This document shows positions 9,092-19,914 of a stretch of 64,000 bases of DNA, in pieces (positions within the stretch are counted from its first letter, which is position 1; each line of letters begins with the position of its first letter). This DNA comes from Phycisphaerae bacterium RAS1 (GTDB lineage Bacteria > Planctomycetota > Phycisphaerae > UBA1845 > Fen-1342). Both the position numbers and the translations under genes were made by a program. The stretch is from contig SMLU01000001.1 of NCBI GenBank assembly GCA_007859745.1, positions 2,604,001 to 2,668,000 on the forward strand, written 5' to 3'. The notes below the pieces were generated by a model. That model was not told the DNA's origin. It saw only the letters and a list, made by a program, of their open reading frames with translations, and did no database searches.

Positions 9092-10228
9092 TCAGCGGGC
9101 CTTCTCACGGCGGTCGCCCGCCCTTGCCCGCGCCTCTTCCAGCAGTTTCTCGAATTCCTGTCGCTGCGGCTCGGTCATCATCTCCAGCAGGTCGCGCTTC
9201 ACGTTTTCGCCGAGCGTTTTCCTTCCGGCCGCGTCGCGGCGGGCGAGCCGGCGCTCCAGCGTCGCCGTCGCCCGCTCGATTTCCCGCAGCTTCTGCTTCT
9301 GCTCGTCGCTCAGCTCGATTCGTTTCGCCAGCCGCAGCATGAGCCGCAGCTCGTCGCCCTCCGCGTGTCCGCCGCCGGCGAGCGTCGATTCGCGGATTTC
9401 GGCGAGTGCGGCCTTCTGCCCGTCGTTCAACACGGGTTCCAGCTCGTCGAACAGTTTCTCGAACCGCCGTCGCGGGTTGGGGCGGAGTTCCTCGATTTTC
9501 GCGGCCAGGCTCGCCGCACGCGCCTCGTCGCCCGCCTCGCGCGCCGCGTGCTGCTCCTCGTAGAGCTGCCGCAGTTCGTCGCCGCGCCCGGCCTCGACCC
9601 CGGCCTGCTCGCGCATCTGCGCCACCAGCTCGTCGAATTTCGATCGCTGCGGCTCGTCCAGCTTCAACTCGTCCGGCAGCGTGCGGACCAGCTCGCGCAG
9701 CGCCGTTCCGTCGCGCGTCTGGTCCACCAGCTCGTGGCGGATCGCCTCGAACTTCTCCCTTTGCTCCGGCCGCATGAGTCCGCCGGCGGCCTGGAGGAAT
9801 GGGCCGAGCGGGTCGCCCTCCAGCCCATCGGCCCGTCGCCGCGATTCCAGCTCCGCGATTTGTGCTTGAAGCTGTTCGACGCGCGGCGCGTCCGCGGCCT
9901 GCCGCGCATCACGCAGCTCGCGATACAACGCGGCGATTTTTCGCCCGGCGCGGCGATCCTCGGCGACCAGCTCGGCGTGCCGCGCCGCGAGTGCTGCGAG
10001 CTGCGCCTTTTGCGGTTCGTCCAGATCCAGTTCGCGCTCCAGCCGACGCTGGATCATCTCAAACCGGTTTCGCGGCAGCGCGCCGGGCTGCGCTCCCGGC
10101 GCCGGGCGTGTCGCCGGCGGCTGCGCCACCTGGCCGGGCGCCAGACTCGCCGCCGCCAGCGCCGCAAAGACGGCCAGCGACGCGACGGCTGGCGCGACCA
10201 AGACTGCTTTCAGGCTCGAAATACTCAC
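9092..10228 (-). CDS. exported Spy/CpxP-like helical repeat protein
   Basis: A 378-residue protein. Residues 1-35 form a signal peptide, followed by a Pro/Ala linker. The rest is almost wholly helical and charged and contains several LTxxQ-like units: ELDLDEPQKAQLAAL, ELKLDEPQRSKFDELV and RIELSDEQKQKLREIE. LTxxQ repeats mark periplasmic chaperone-like Spy/CpxP proteins, although those are much shorter. The start is a GTG at 10228, preceded on the minus strand by GGGAGA at a good distance; no ATG in frame precedes the signal peptide. A general long coiled-coil protein is the alternative reading. Confidence 0.6.
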   Translation of the reverse strand: MSISSLKAVLVAPAVASLAVFAALAAASLAPGQVAQPPATRPAPGAQPGALPRNRFEMIQRRLERELDLDEPQKAQLAALAARHAELVAEDRRAGRKIAALYRELRDARQAADAPRVEQLQAQIAELESRRRADGLEGDPLGPFLQAAGGLMRPEQREKFEAIRHELVDQTRDGTALRELVRTLPDELKLDEPQRSKFDELVAQMREQAGVEAGRGDELRQLYEEQHAAREAGDEARAASLAAKIEELRPNPRRRFEKLFDELEPVLNDGQKAALAEIRESTLAGGGHAEGDELRLMLRLAKRIELSDEQKQKLREIERATATLERRLARRDAAGRKTLGENVKRDLLEMMTEPQRQEFEKLLEEARARAGDRREKAR

Positions 10229-10310
10229 GTGCGTCTCCCGGGTGCATCACGATAATTCACGGCGGCTGTTGACCTTACCGTCCTGCCGGAAGTATTCTAC
10301 CCGCTGACGC

Positions 10311-10385
10311 CGGGGCGTGGCGCAGTTTGGTTAGCGCGTCTGCATGGGGTGCAGAAGGTCGCAGGTTCGAATCCTGTCGCCCCGA
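10311..10385 (+). tRNA. tRNA-Pro (anticodon GGG)
   Basis: A 75-base cloverleaf. The acceptor stem CGGGGCG pairs fully with CGCCCCG. The D stem is GCGC/GCGC, the anticodon stem TCTGC/GCAGA encloses a seven-base loop ATGGGGT with anticodon GGG, and the T arm is GCAGG-TTCGAAT-CCTGT. The C1-G72 pair is characteristic of bacterial tRNA-Pro. The discriminator is A and CCA is not encoded. It stands alone and marks the left border of the accessory island. Confidence 0.95.
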
Positions 10386-10408
10386 GTTTTCGAGAGTTCA
10401 AGCCCTTC

Positions 10409-10536
10409 GGCACGTGTGCCACTGCTCTGCGAGCAGTGACTTGGGCCGTTGGCACGTGTGCCACTGCTCTGCGAGCAGTGACTTGGGCCGTTGCGCGGGG
10501 TGGCACCGTTCATTCTCCAAGTGAACTCCACGTGTG
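10409..10536. repeat. tandem partial rayT-element ends
   Basis: Two perfect 42-bp direct repeats (10409-10450, 10451-10492), each containing the palindrome CACTGCTC-TGC-GAGCAGTG. They are followed by 10493-10536, which is the reverse complement of a rayT-element right end (GGGGTGGCACCGTTCATTCT). They look like solo ends stacked outside the first full element. No gene is seen between the tRNA and the first rayT. Confidence 0.8.
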
Positions 10537-11287
<751 letters not shown>

Positions 11288-11310
11288 CCAAAGACCATTT
11301 GGTGCCGCAC

Positions 11311-11727
11311 ATGCCGGTAAACACCTGCGCGAAAGCCAGGGCACGAACGCTCGCGGTGATGATCTCGCTATCGCTCGCTGCCTGTGACAAAGGTGATCGG
11401 GAACCCCGGTTGGCAGCTTCGTCTCCCACAACCGCGCCCAGCAACGCGCCATACGCCCCTCTGACGCTGCGCGAGCTATCGGTTGACTTTATCAGCGCGA
11501 TTGGCGATGTTCGCCGTCGCGATCTCTGTATTCGCGCTATGGACGTGGGAGTGCTGACGACTGGCCTTCCCAAACGAGACCTCCAGCTACTCTTCGGCGA
11601 TGAACTTCATGAGTTGGTGGATGAGGCTGAAGCTAGCGACGGTGTTGCGTGCAGCGCCGTTACGTTTCGTCATTCCGCCTCATCCGGTGAGGTTCACGGC
11701 CAGGTGTCAGCCGCAGGCTCTACGTGA
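11311..11727 (+). CDS. lipoprotein, first half of split tandem-domain protein, copy 1
   Basis: A 138-residue product. Residues 1-26 are a lipoprotein signal (VMISLSLAACDKG). The rest is one copy of a domain around RRDLCIRAMDVGVLTTGLPK, followed by LLFGDELHELVDE. The next reading frame contains a second copy of the same domain. The last residues here (QVSAAGST) are probably out of frame: one base over, the DNA reads RRLYVIHRNQLVSYFEL, which matches the end of domain 2 (LRLVVKHDRGIIYDYHL). So this and the next frame are probably one protein broken by a frameshift. The G....V...FG pattern is loosely BamE/SmpA-like. Base composition is less GC-rich than its neighbours. Confidence 0.55.
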   Translation: MPVNTCAKARARTLAVMISLSLAACDKGDREPRLAASSPTTAPSNAPYAPLTLRELSVDFISAIGDVRRRDLCIRAMDVGVLTTGLPKRDLQLLFGDELHELVDEAEASDGVACSAVTFRHSASSGEVHGQVSAAGST

Positions 11728-12113
11728 TTCACCGTAATCAGCTTGTATCCTACTTCGAGCTAACAAATACGTACAAGGAAGCAAGCTCGCCACCGAAACC
11801 GGACCCGCTATCACTTAACGATATGGCAGCCAGCTACCGGCGAGCCGAAGCCGGCGCTGTGAAGCGCGACATTTGCCTGCGCGCGATCGACGCAGGCTAT
11901 CTGAGCACGACCCAACCGGTATCGGTAGTGCGGCAGCTTTGCGGAGAGGACTTTGACGAGAACGCCGGCGTCGACGACCGTGGAGTAGCCTATGGTGTCG
12001 TGCGTTTTCCAGATGCAAACAGAAGTGAGCAACAACAGGTTGCTTGTTATGGTACGTTGCGACTCGTGGTGAAGCACGACCGAGGCATCATTTATGATTA
12101 CCATTTAACCAGC

Positions 12114-12865
<752 letters not shown>

Positions 12866-12888
12866 CCAAAGACCATTTGGTGCCGCAC

Positions 12889-13305
12889 ATGCCGGTAAAC
12901 ACCTGCGCGAAAGCCAGGGCACGAACGCTCGCGGTGATGATCTCGCTATCGCTCGCTGCCTGTGACAAAGGTGATCGGGAACCCCGGTTGGCAGCTCCGT
13001 CTCCCACAACCGCGCCCAGCAACGCGCCATACGCCCCTCTGACGCTGCGCGAGCTAGCGGTTGACTTTATCAGCGCGATTGGCGATGTTCGCCGTCGCGA
13101 TCTCTGTATTCGCGCTATGGACGTGGGAGTGCTGACGACTGGCCTTCCCAAACGAGACCTCCAGCTACTCTTCGGCGATGAACTTCATGAGTTGGTGGAT
13201 GAGGCTGAAGCTAGCGACGGTGTTGCGTGCAGCGCCGTTACGTTTCGTCATTCCGCCTCATCCGGTGAGGTTCACGGCCAGGTGTCAGCCGCAGGCTCTA
13301 CGTGA
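12889..13305 (+). CDS. lipoprotein, first half of split tandem-domain protein, copy 2
   Basis: A 138-residue copy of the 11311-11727 product with two substitutions (Ser to Pro after LAA, and Ser to Ala in LRELAVDF). It has the same lipobox LAAC and the same break in frame near its end. Because the frameshift is present in both copies, it predates the duplication, or the break is tolerated or used. Confidence 0.55.
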   Translation: MPVNTCAKARARTLAVMISLSLAACDKGDREPRLAAPSPTTAPSNAPYAPLTLRELAVDFISAIGDVRRRDLCIRAMDVGVLTTGLPKRDLQLLFGDELHELVDEAEASDGVACSAVTFRHSASSGEVHGQVSAAGST

Positions 13306-13691
13306 TTCACCGTAATCAGCTTGTATCCTACTTCGAGCTAACAAATACGTACAAGGAAGCAAGCTCGCCACCGAAACCGGACCCGCTATCACTTAACGAT
13401 ATGGCAGCCAGCTACCGGCGAGCCGAAGCCGGCGCTGTGAAGCGCGACATTTGCCTGCGCGCGATCGACGCAGGCTATCTGAGCACGACCCAACCGGTAT
13501 CGGTAGTGCGGCAGCTTTGCGGAGAGGACTTTGACGAGAACGCCGGCGTCGACGACCGTGGAGTAGCCTATGGTGTCGTGCGTTTTCCAGATGCAAACAG
13601 AAGTGAGCAACAACAGGTTGCTTGTTATGGTACGTTGCGACTCGTGGTGAAGCACGACCGAGGCATCATTTATGATTACCATTTAACCAGC

Positions 13692-14443
<752 letters not shown>

Positions 14444-14782
14444 GTTTGTATTTGCCAAGATGGGACAATGGGCCAGAGATCCCAACAAACCGCCCAAGAA
14501 GCGAGGCGATCCATGGGGTGAGCCAACGCCTGCTGACGACGGGTCGGTTCCAGGGACCAGCATCGAACGCCCGAAGACTCCGGAGCACGTTGTCTTTTAC
14601 AACTACGTTACTGTTATTACCAACGACGATGGTATTACCCCGGTCACTAAACATTGGACATTTCTACCCTGCGGCGTAGCGCACGGGTTCGGCTTGGAAG
14701 TAATTCCTGATGATGTTGGGTCGGCGTTGCGTGTCGCGGAGGTAGCCTTGGAGATTGGCGATCAACTCGGGTTTGGTGGCGG
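14444..14782. other. gene remnant between two rayT elements
   Basis: This stretch lies between copies 3 and 4 of the rayT element and has lower GC. Two partial frames look protein-like. On the minus strand, the 3' part encodes PELIANLQGYLRDTQRR, then PNIIRNYFQAEPVRYAAG and a stop at about 14674, entering from the element. On the plus strand, KMGQWARDPNKPPKKRGDPW runs into HVVFYNYVTVITNDDG. Neither has a start or matches a family I recognise. It is probably the tail of a host gene cut by element insertion. Confidence 0.4.
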
Positions 14783-15530
<748 letters not shown>

Positions 15531-15534
<4 letters not shown>

Positions 15535-15732
15535 GAACCAGCGGTGCACGGTGCTCTTCGAGCCGAACTCCGACGGCAAGTCTTTCCACTTCGCGCCATT
15601 GTCCAGAATCCAGAAGATGCCGCGCAGCGTCCTGCGTTTGTCCGCACACGGACGTCCACCCTTCGGTCGCGCCGGCGGATCGGGTATCTTCGCCGCAATC
15701 CAGTCCAATTGCTCATCCGTGAGTATCAACAT
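15531..15732 (-). pseudogene. truncated IS5-type transposase
   Basis: The first 67 residues of the transposase found intact at 19090-19869: MLILTDEQLDWIAAKIPDPP through STVHRWF, with a few substitutions. After TVHRWF the frame enters the rayT element. The rest of the gene is not found on the other side of that element, so the insertion was accompanied by deletion, or the copy was already partial. The IS right end, GGTTTTGGGATAGGTTCT, is preserved at about 15761-15778. Confidence 0.85.
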
Positions 15733-15875
15733 GTAGCATTATACGGATTCCATAAGTGTCTGGTTTTGGGATAGGTTCTAATCTGCTCAACCTCCGCTTC
15801 ATGGTTTCAGCCTATACCAGCCTACGCTGCCGCATCGCAGGCCGGCCGCGCACAATGCCTGCCGATTCAGTGCAT

Positions 15876-16403
15876 CTACGGGCCAGGTTGGTTTCCGTCT
15901 GCCCGCTGGAACCCAGCAAGCACTATTCGGCGCGCTGCCTGTTCCGCGGTCGCAATGCGCTCGCCGCGTGTGCGGCCCAGGTACCTCACGGGCACCCATG
16001 AATCCGGCACGTCACACGCACTGTACCGCTCTACGCTATTACTCGTGTGCAACAGTGGGACGATATCCAGTGCACAATCGCGCAGCGCCGTCTCGTCAAT
16101 GGCACCCAACACGTCACCCGTCGTGACAACGACAAGCCGATGCACTGCGCCTATCGACCGCACCTCTATCACCGCCCCCGACGTAAGCTCACGCACTTGC
16201 AACGGCCAGTCGCCCGTCAGCTCATGGTACGCTACCAGAGCACACGCAACCGCCGTAACTGTGTTGCTGCTTCGAATGTCCGCCTGCGCGCGTGCCAGTC
16301 CAGTTGTCAGATTGACCACGAAGTACCCTATGCACAATGTACTCAGAAGCGCAACGCACCACACTCGGCGCGCGAGCGAGCACGTTGTTCCTGTTGCGGC
16401 CAT
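15876..16403 (-). CDS. membrane-anchored protein downstream of RHS tip 1 (immunity candidate)
   Basis: A 175-residue protein with one N-terminal hydrophobic helix (WCVALLSTLCIGYFVVNLTTG) and a soluble remainder containing AYHELTGDWPLQVRELTSGA and HRLVVVTTGDVLGAIDE. I do not recognise a family; the helix followed by an Ala-rich segment is mildly pseudopilin-like. It starts 33 bases after the RHS gene stop on the same strand, the usual position of an immunity gene for the preceding RHS toxin tip. The start is ambiguous: the ATG at 16403 is chosen because longer frames overlap the RHS gene. Assignment as immunity protein rests on position only. Confidence 0.5.
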   Translation of the reverse strand: MAATGTTCSLARRVWCVALLSTLCIGYFVVNLTTGLARAQADIRSSNTVTAVACALVAYHELTGDWPLQVRELTSGAVIEVRSIGAVHRLVVVTTGDVLGAIDETALRDCALDIVPLLHTSNSVERYSACDVPDSWVPVRYLGRTRGERIATAEQAARRIVLAGFQRADGNQPGP

Positions 16404-16435
16404 ACAAGCCAGCCTATTCACTACAACCCATGAGA

Positions 16436-18628
16436 TTACCGTGGACCGACTATTGAATGGCATTCGCGAAAAGCTGGTGCATCCTGAAGCCATTGGAGTC
16501 CAAGGGAACGACATTGGCGACACGGAAAGCAGTATGTCCCCGGCGTCTCCCCATTGATGGCATCCAGTAGATTCGTCGCGTCCTCGCAGGACACAACCTT
16601 TGCGCTTACGACTAATGCTGGAGGCACTGGAGTGGCCGCAAACCCTGGCTGGGGGTTGATCACTCCTGGACCCCAGAGTGGATTAGTGCGGTCCGAGTTG
16701 TAAAAGTCGACTGTATGCGTTGAAGTCGGACACTGAATGACCAGCCAATGGTGGGTGTAGCACGGATTCAGAGGGCTGAATACACCATCAATGGTAAACC
16801 TGAGTGGATCGCGGACTACTGACACAGTGCAGGTGCAGCATGAACCGAAGTGTGCCGCAACGAGGCGCCGCTGGAACCAGCGTTCTGGTTCGCCAAGAAA
16901 GTAGTCAGACCAATCGCGCTCGCGAGAACAGCTAGCCTTGCAACAACTCTCTGGCGACTGCGAGCCTGCGGGACACGGCTCTTCTATAAAGCAAGCATCG
17001 TCTAGAGACCGGCGTAATGTAAAGGTGCCGCCGCCGTACTCGTACTCACCGCTGTCTTTGTACTTACAGCACGCTCGCCCAGATTGGGCGTTGCGCCCAT
17101 GTGCGTCAACGAGGACAATCGGGCTCCCGTGTACAAATGTGTACAAGTGCGCGCCGTCAGTTTCGCCTATCGGATCCCGACTGATCCACCTCCCCGCTCT
17201 CGGATCATAGAGTCGATACAACCACGCCCCGAATCCCGTCTCCGCATCAAACGACCGTGTGCTGAACGTCATCGGCTGAATAAGCTCGCCACTGGTCGGC
17301 GCGTTCACGCGCTTGCCGTAGGGGTCGTATTCGTACTTGACGGCGATCGCGCCGGTGTCGGCGTCGAGTACCTGCGTGACGTTGCCGTTGGCGTCGTAGC
17401 AGAACAGATAGCCGCCAGAGTAGCCGGATTGGACGCCGGAGGCTTGCTCCATCGCCAGCAGGCCTCCGATGCCACCCGCGGAAGACCGGCCGTCGTCGGT
17501 TGACCGGTTGGAAACCGGTCCCACAGCGCCGTTCAAGCCGGCCAGGTCCAGGCCCCAGGTGTACTTGCGGATCACAGCCGGGGGCGGCTGTGCTACAGTG
17601 CCGTCAAGCTCCAACAGCAGCAGCCAGCCGTCATAGACGAACCGGCGGTCAAGCGTCAGATTCCACTCGTCTTCAGTGGCGTCCCACGTGTAGACGCGCT
17701 TGATGACGCGGCGGCCAAGATAGTCGTACGCATATTCGCTGCGCGTGATGCCGTCGGCGAGCACATCCTCCTCCGCCGCCGGGCGGACCTCGATCAGCCG
17801 ATTCTCGGCGTCCCAGACGTACCGCGTGTAGCCGCCGGAGTTGCCGGACAGGATCAGGTACACGTACGGCGTGATGTCGAGGATGTTGATGTATCCGTCA
17901 TTGTTCACGTCGGCGTTGATGATCTGGCAGTTCGGGTACTGCGCCGCGTAGGCCGCCGGGTCGGATAGGGCCAGGTTGAAAGCGTTGGTGTCCAGCACGT
18001 TCACCTGCCCGTCACAGTTCATGTCGCCCACCAGCCACTTGAGCGACAGATTGCCGTCCTCATCATGCTCGACCCAGTTAGAAATCGCCTGCGTGCCTTC
18101 GCCTGCGGTCGACGAGACGCGATCGTATTGGTTCAGACTGTTCGCAACGCCGCTCGGCGCGCCGTAATCCGTGCTGATGATCGGATCCTCGCCTTCCGGC
18201 CCCATCCACGACCCGCGGCGGTTGCCGATCGGGTCGTAGTCGTACTTGAAATGCTCGTTGGGCACGGGGTCGTCCGTGTCTTCCAGGTCGTCACCGAGAT
18301 AGCGGTACGCCGTCGTCAGCTCGTTCCGGTCGTTGTAGCCGTACCGATTATACGCCGCCGTGTGCGGCGAAGGCAGCGAAAACGCCGTGCCCTCGGTCAG
18401 CACCGACGTCCGGCGGGCCAGGCGGTCGTTCGTGTACGTGTACCGGGACTTCACGACCGGTGTCCCGGCCGGATCCCACTTGTTCTCGACCGACGTGAGC
18501 AGGTCGCGGTGATCCTCGAACCCGCGCGTGGTTTGCAGCAGCACGGCGTTCGCGGCGTTCTTGATCTCGGTTTTTTCGACCAGCTCTTCGTCATGCGCGA
18601 TCCAGTTCGACACGGACGGCGCGTCCAC
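16436..18628 (-). CDS. orphan RHS core with embedded dockerin pair and Cys-rich tip
   Basis: 730 residues. The frame starts directly in YD-repeat sequence (RYTYTNDRLARRTSVLTEG), with no signal peptide or N-terminal secretion domain, so it is a core-tip fragment rather than a full RHS. Residues about 200-262 are a dockerin-like pair (GDMNCDGQVNVLDTNAF; ADVNNDGYINILDITPY) inserted between YD repeats. The core ends at about residue 512 with the conserved LYDPRAGRWISRDPIGE, then LVDAHG. The 215-residue tip is rich in Cys (CCKYK, CCKASC, CCTCT, CRQC) and has a YTHHWLVI motif; I cannot name its activity. A small membrane gene follows it. GTG start. Confidence 0.75.
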   Translation of the reverse strand: MDAPSVSNWIAHDEELVEKTEIKNAANAVLLQTTRGFEDHRDLLTSVENKWDPAGTPVVKSRYTYTNDRLARRTSVLTEGTAFSLPSPHTAAYNRYGYNDRNELTTAYRYLGDDLEDTDDPVPNEHFKYDYDPIGNRRGSWMGPEGEDPIISTDYGAPSGVANSLNQYDRVSSTAGEGTQAISNWVEHDEDGNLSLKWLVGDMNCDGQVNVLDTNAFNLALSDPAAYAAQYPNCQIINADVNNDGYINILDITPYVYLILSGNSGGYTRYVWDAENRLIEVRPAAEEDVLADGITRSEYAYDYLGRRVIKRVYTWDATEDEWNLTLDRRFVYDGWLLLLELDGTVAQPPPAVIRKYTWGLDLAGLNGAVGPVSNRSTDDGRSSAGGIGGLLAMEQASGVQSGYSGGYLFCYDANGNVTQVLDADTGAIAVKYEYDPYGKRVNAPTSGELIQPMTFSTRSFDAETGFGAWLYRLYDPRAGRWISRDPIGETDGAHLYTFVHGSPIVLVDAHGRNAQSGRACCKYKDSGEYEYGGGTFTLRRSLDDACFIEEPCPAGSQSPESCCKASCSRERDWSDYFLGEPERWFQRRLVAAHFGSCCTCTVSVVRDPLRFTIDGVFSPLNPCYTHHWLVIQCPTSTHTVDFYNSDRTNPLWGPGVINPQPGFAATPVPPALVVSAKVVSCEDATNLLDAINGETPGTYCFPCRQCRSLGLQWLQDAPAFRECHSIVGPR

Positions 18629-18649
18629 GCCGATCGACGCCAGCGCCGA

Positions 18650-18949
18650 TCAGCCGGATGCGCTGCAGCGCGTGCCGCATTCGGGACACACGCAGGAAGT
18701 ATTCCCTGTCAGATCGTACTTGCACTTGTGGCACAACGTGCTTCCCCGGCTTGCGGGGCGCCAGGCCCAAGAGGCGATGCAAGCTACAAGCGAGCCAAGC
18801 AGCGCCAGCTTGCTCCACATGGGAATAAGCATGAAGCTCCATGACATCTGCTTACTATGTCCGATTACTACCCAGCCGAGTACGGCACACAATGCTGCCA
18901 GAGCTAATGTTGTCGCAGTTGTGAGTATCCTTATCGCTACCACGGCCAC
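18650..18949 (-). CDS. small membrane protein with C-terminal zinc ribbon (immunity candidate)
   Basis: About 99 residues from a GTG at 18949. Two hydrophobic helices (ILTTATTLALAALCAVLGWV and LALLGSLVACIASWAW) are followed by CHKCKYDLTGNTSCVCPECG, a four-Cys zinc ribbon near the end. The frame is open to a GTG at 19042, but that region is the other frame of the RHS tip 2 gene if the IS is removed. The reconstructed RHS stop overlaps the start used here. The order tip, overlapping small membrane gene, next core-tip module matches RHS orphan arrays, making this an immunity candidate by position. Confidence 0.5.
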   Translation of the reverse strand: MAVVAIRILTTATTLALAALCAVLGWVVIGHSKQMSWSFMLIPMWSKLALLGSLVACIASWAWRPASRGSTLCHKCKYDLTGNTSCVCPECGTRCSASG

Positions 18950-19086
18950 AGACCATCTGAATCTGGCATCCGCGGATCTGGGAGCCCCTTGCAGGACCGG
19001 GCGACGATTGCTCGCAGCGCTGGAGTAAGAACATCGGACCACGACTCATACCCGATACAATTGTGCAAGGCGCATCTTGTCACTAG

Positions 19087-19914
19087 AACCTATCCCAAAA
19101 CCGGTCTAAGCAACAGGAGCGTGCAGCCGAGATGCAGGAAGCCCTGAAACAGCTTTGTGGACTTCTCCCAGCGAATGCACAGTCTCCGGAAGTTCTGAAT
19201 CCAGGCAATGCTGCGTTCGACCGTCCAGCGCCGCCGGTAACGCTGCAATGGACGGCGATCCTGCGTCACGTTGTCCGGGCTGCGATTGCTGCGGTGCGGA
19301 GCGATCAATTCAATGCCGCGCTCGGCCAGCTCCGCGTCCAGTTCGTCACAGTCATACGCCTTGTCGCCAATCACGCGCGGCGGCGTCTCGCGGGTCAACA
19401 TGAAATCGAACAGGCGCTGGACCAGCTTGCTCTCGTGCGGACCGGCGGACATGGTCTCGACCGCCACCGGCAACCCGCGTGCATCGACCAGGACCATGAT
19501 TTTCACGCCTTTTCCGACTTTCGTCAGTCCAACGCCGTCGCCGCCGCTCTTGGCCTTCGCAAACGTCCCGTCAATGTAGCATTCGTACAGACGGTAGCCG
19601 CCCCGCGTCTCGACGAGCCGGCCAGCCAATTGCAACAAGCGCTCGAAGACACCTTCGGCGACCCACCGGGCGAACCAGCGGTGCACGGTGCTCTTCGAGC
19701 CAAACTGCGACGGCAAGTCTTTCCACTTCGCGCCATTGTCCAGAATCCAGAAGATGCCGCGCAGCGTCCTGCGTTTGTCCGCAATTGGACGTCCGCCCTT
19801 CGGTCGCGCCGGCGGATCGGGTATCTGCGCCGCAATCCAGTCCAATTGCTCATCCGTGAGTATCAACATGTAGCATTATACGGATTCCACAGGTGTCTGG
19901 TTTTGGGATAGGTT
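19087..19914 (-). mobile_element. IS5-type insertion sequence, intact
   Basis: About 828 bp with inverted ends AACCTATCCCAAAACC (left) and GGTTTTGGGATAGGTT (right), flanked by CTAG on both sides. CTAG fits the YTAR target duplication of IS5-family elements. It interrupts the tip of RHS module 2. Removing it and one CTAG joins the tip frame to a continuation of about 45 codons. Confidence 0.88.
19090..19869 (-). CDS. IS5-family DDE transposase
   Basis: A 259-residue transposase. The N-terminal half (LTDEQLDWIAAQIPDPP, RRTLRGIFWILDNGAKWKDL) is the IS5-type helix-turn-helix region (DUF4096-like). The DDE site is read as CYIDGTFAKAKSGG (D), VIGDKAYDCDELD (D) and RRRWTVERSIAWIQNFRRL (E, with the Y/R-rich signature). 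The stop codon lies inside the terminal repeat, as is common in compact IS. The frame is intact, so the element may be active. A truncated second copy lies at 15531-15779. Confidence 0.93.
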   Translation of the reverse strand: MLILTDEQLDWIAAQIPDPPARPKGGRPIADKRRTLRGIFWILDNGAKWKDLPSQFGSKSTVHRWFARWVAEGVFERLLQLAGRLVETRGGYRLYECYIDGTFAKAKSGGDGVGLTKVGKGVKIMVLVDARGLPVAVETMSAGPHESKLVQRLFDFMLTRETPPRVIGDKAYDCDELDAELAERGIELIAPHRSNRSPDNVTQDRRPLQRYRRRWTVERSIAWIQNFRRLCIRWEKSTKLFQGFLHLGCTLLLLRPVLG

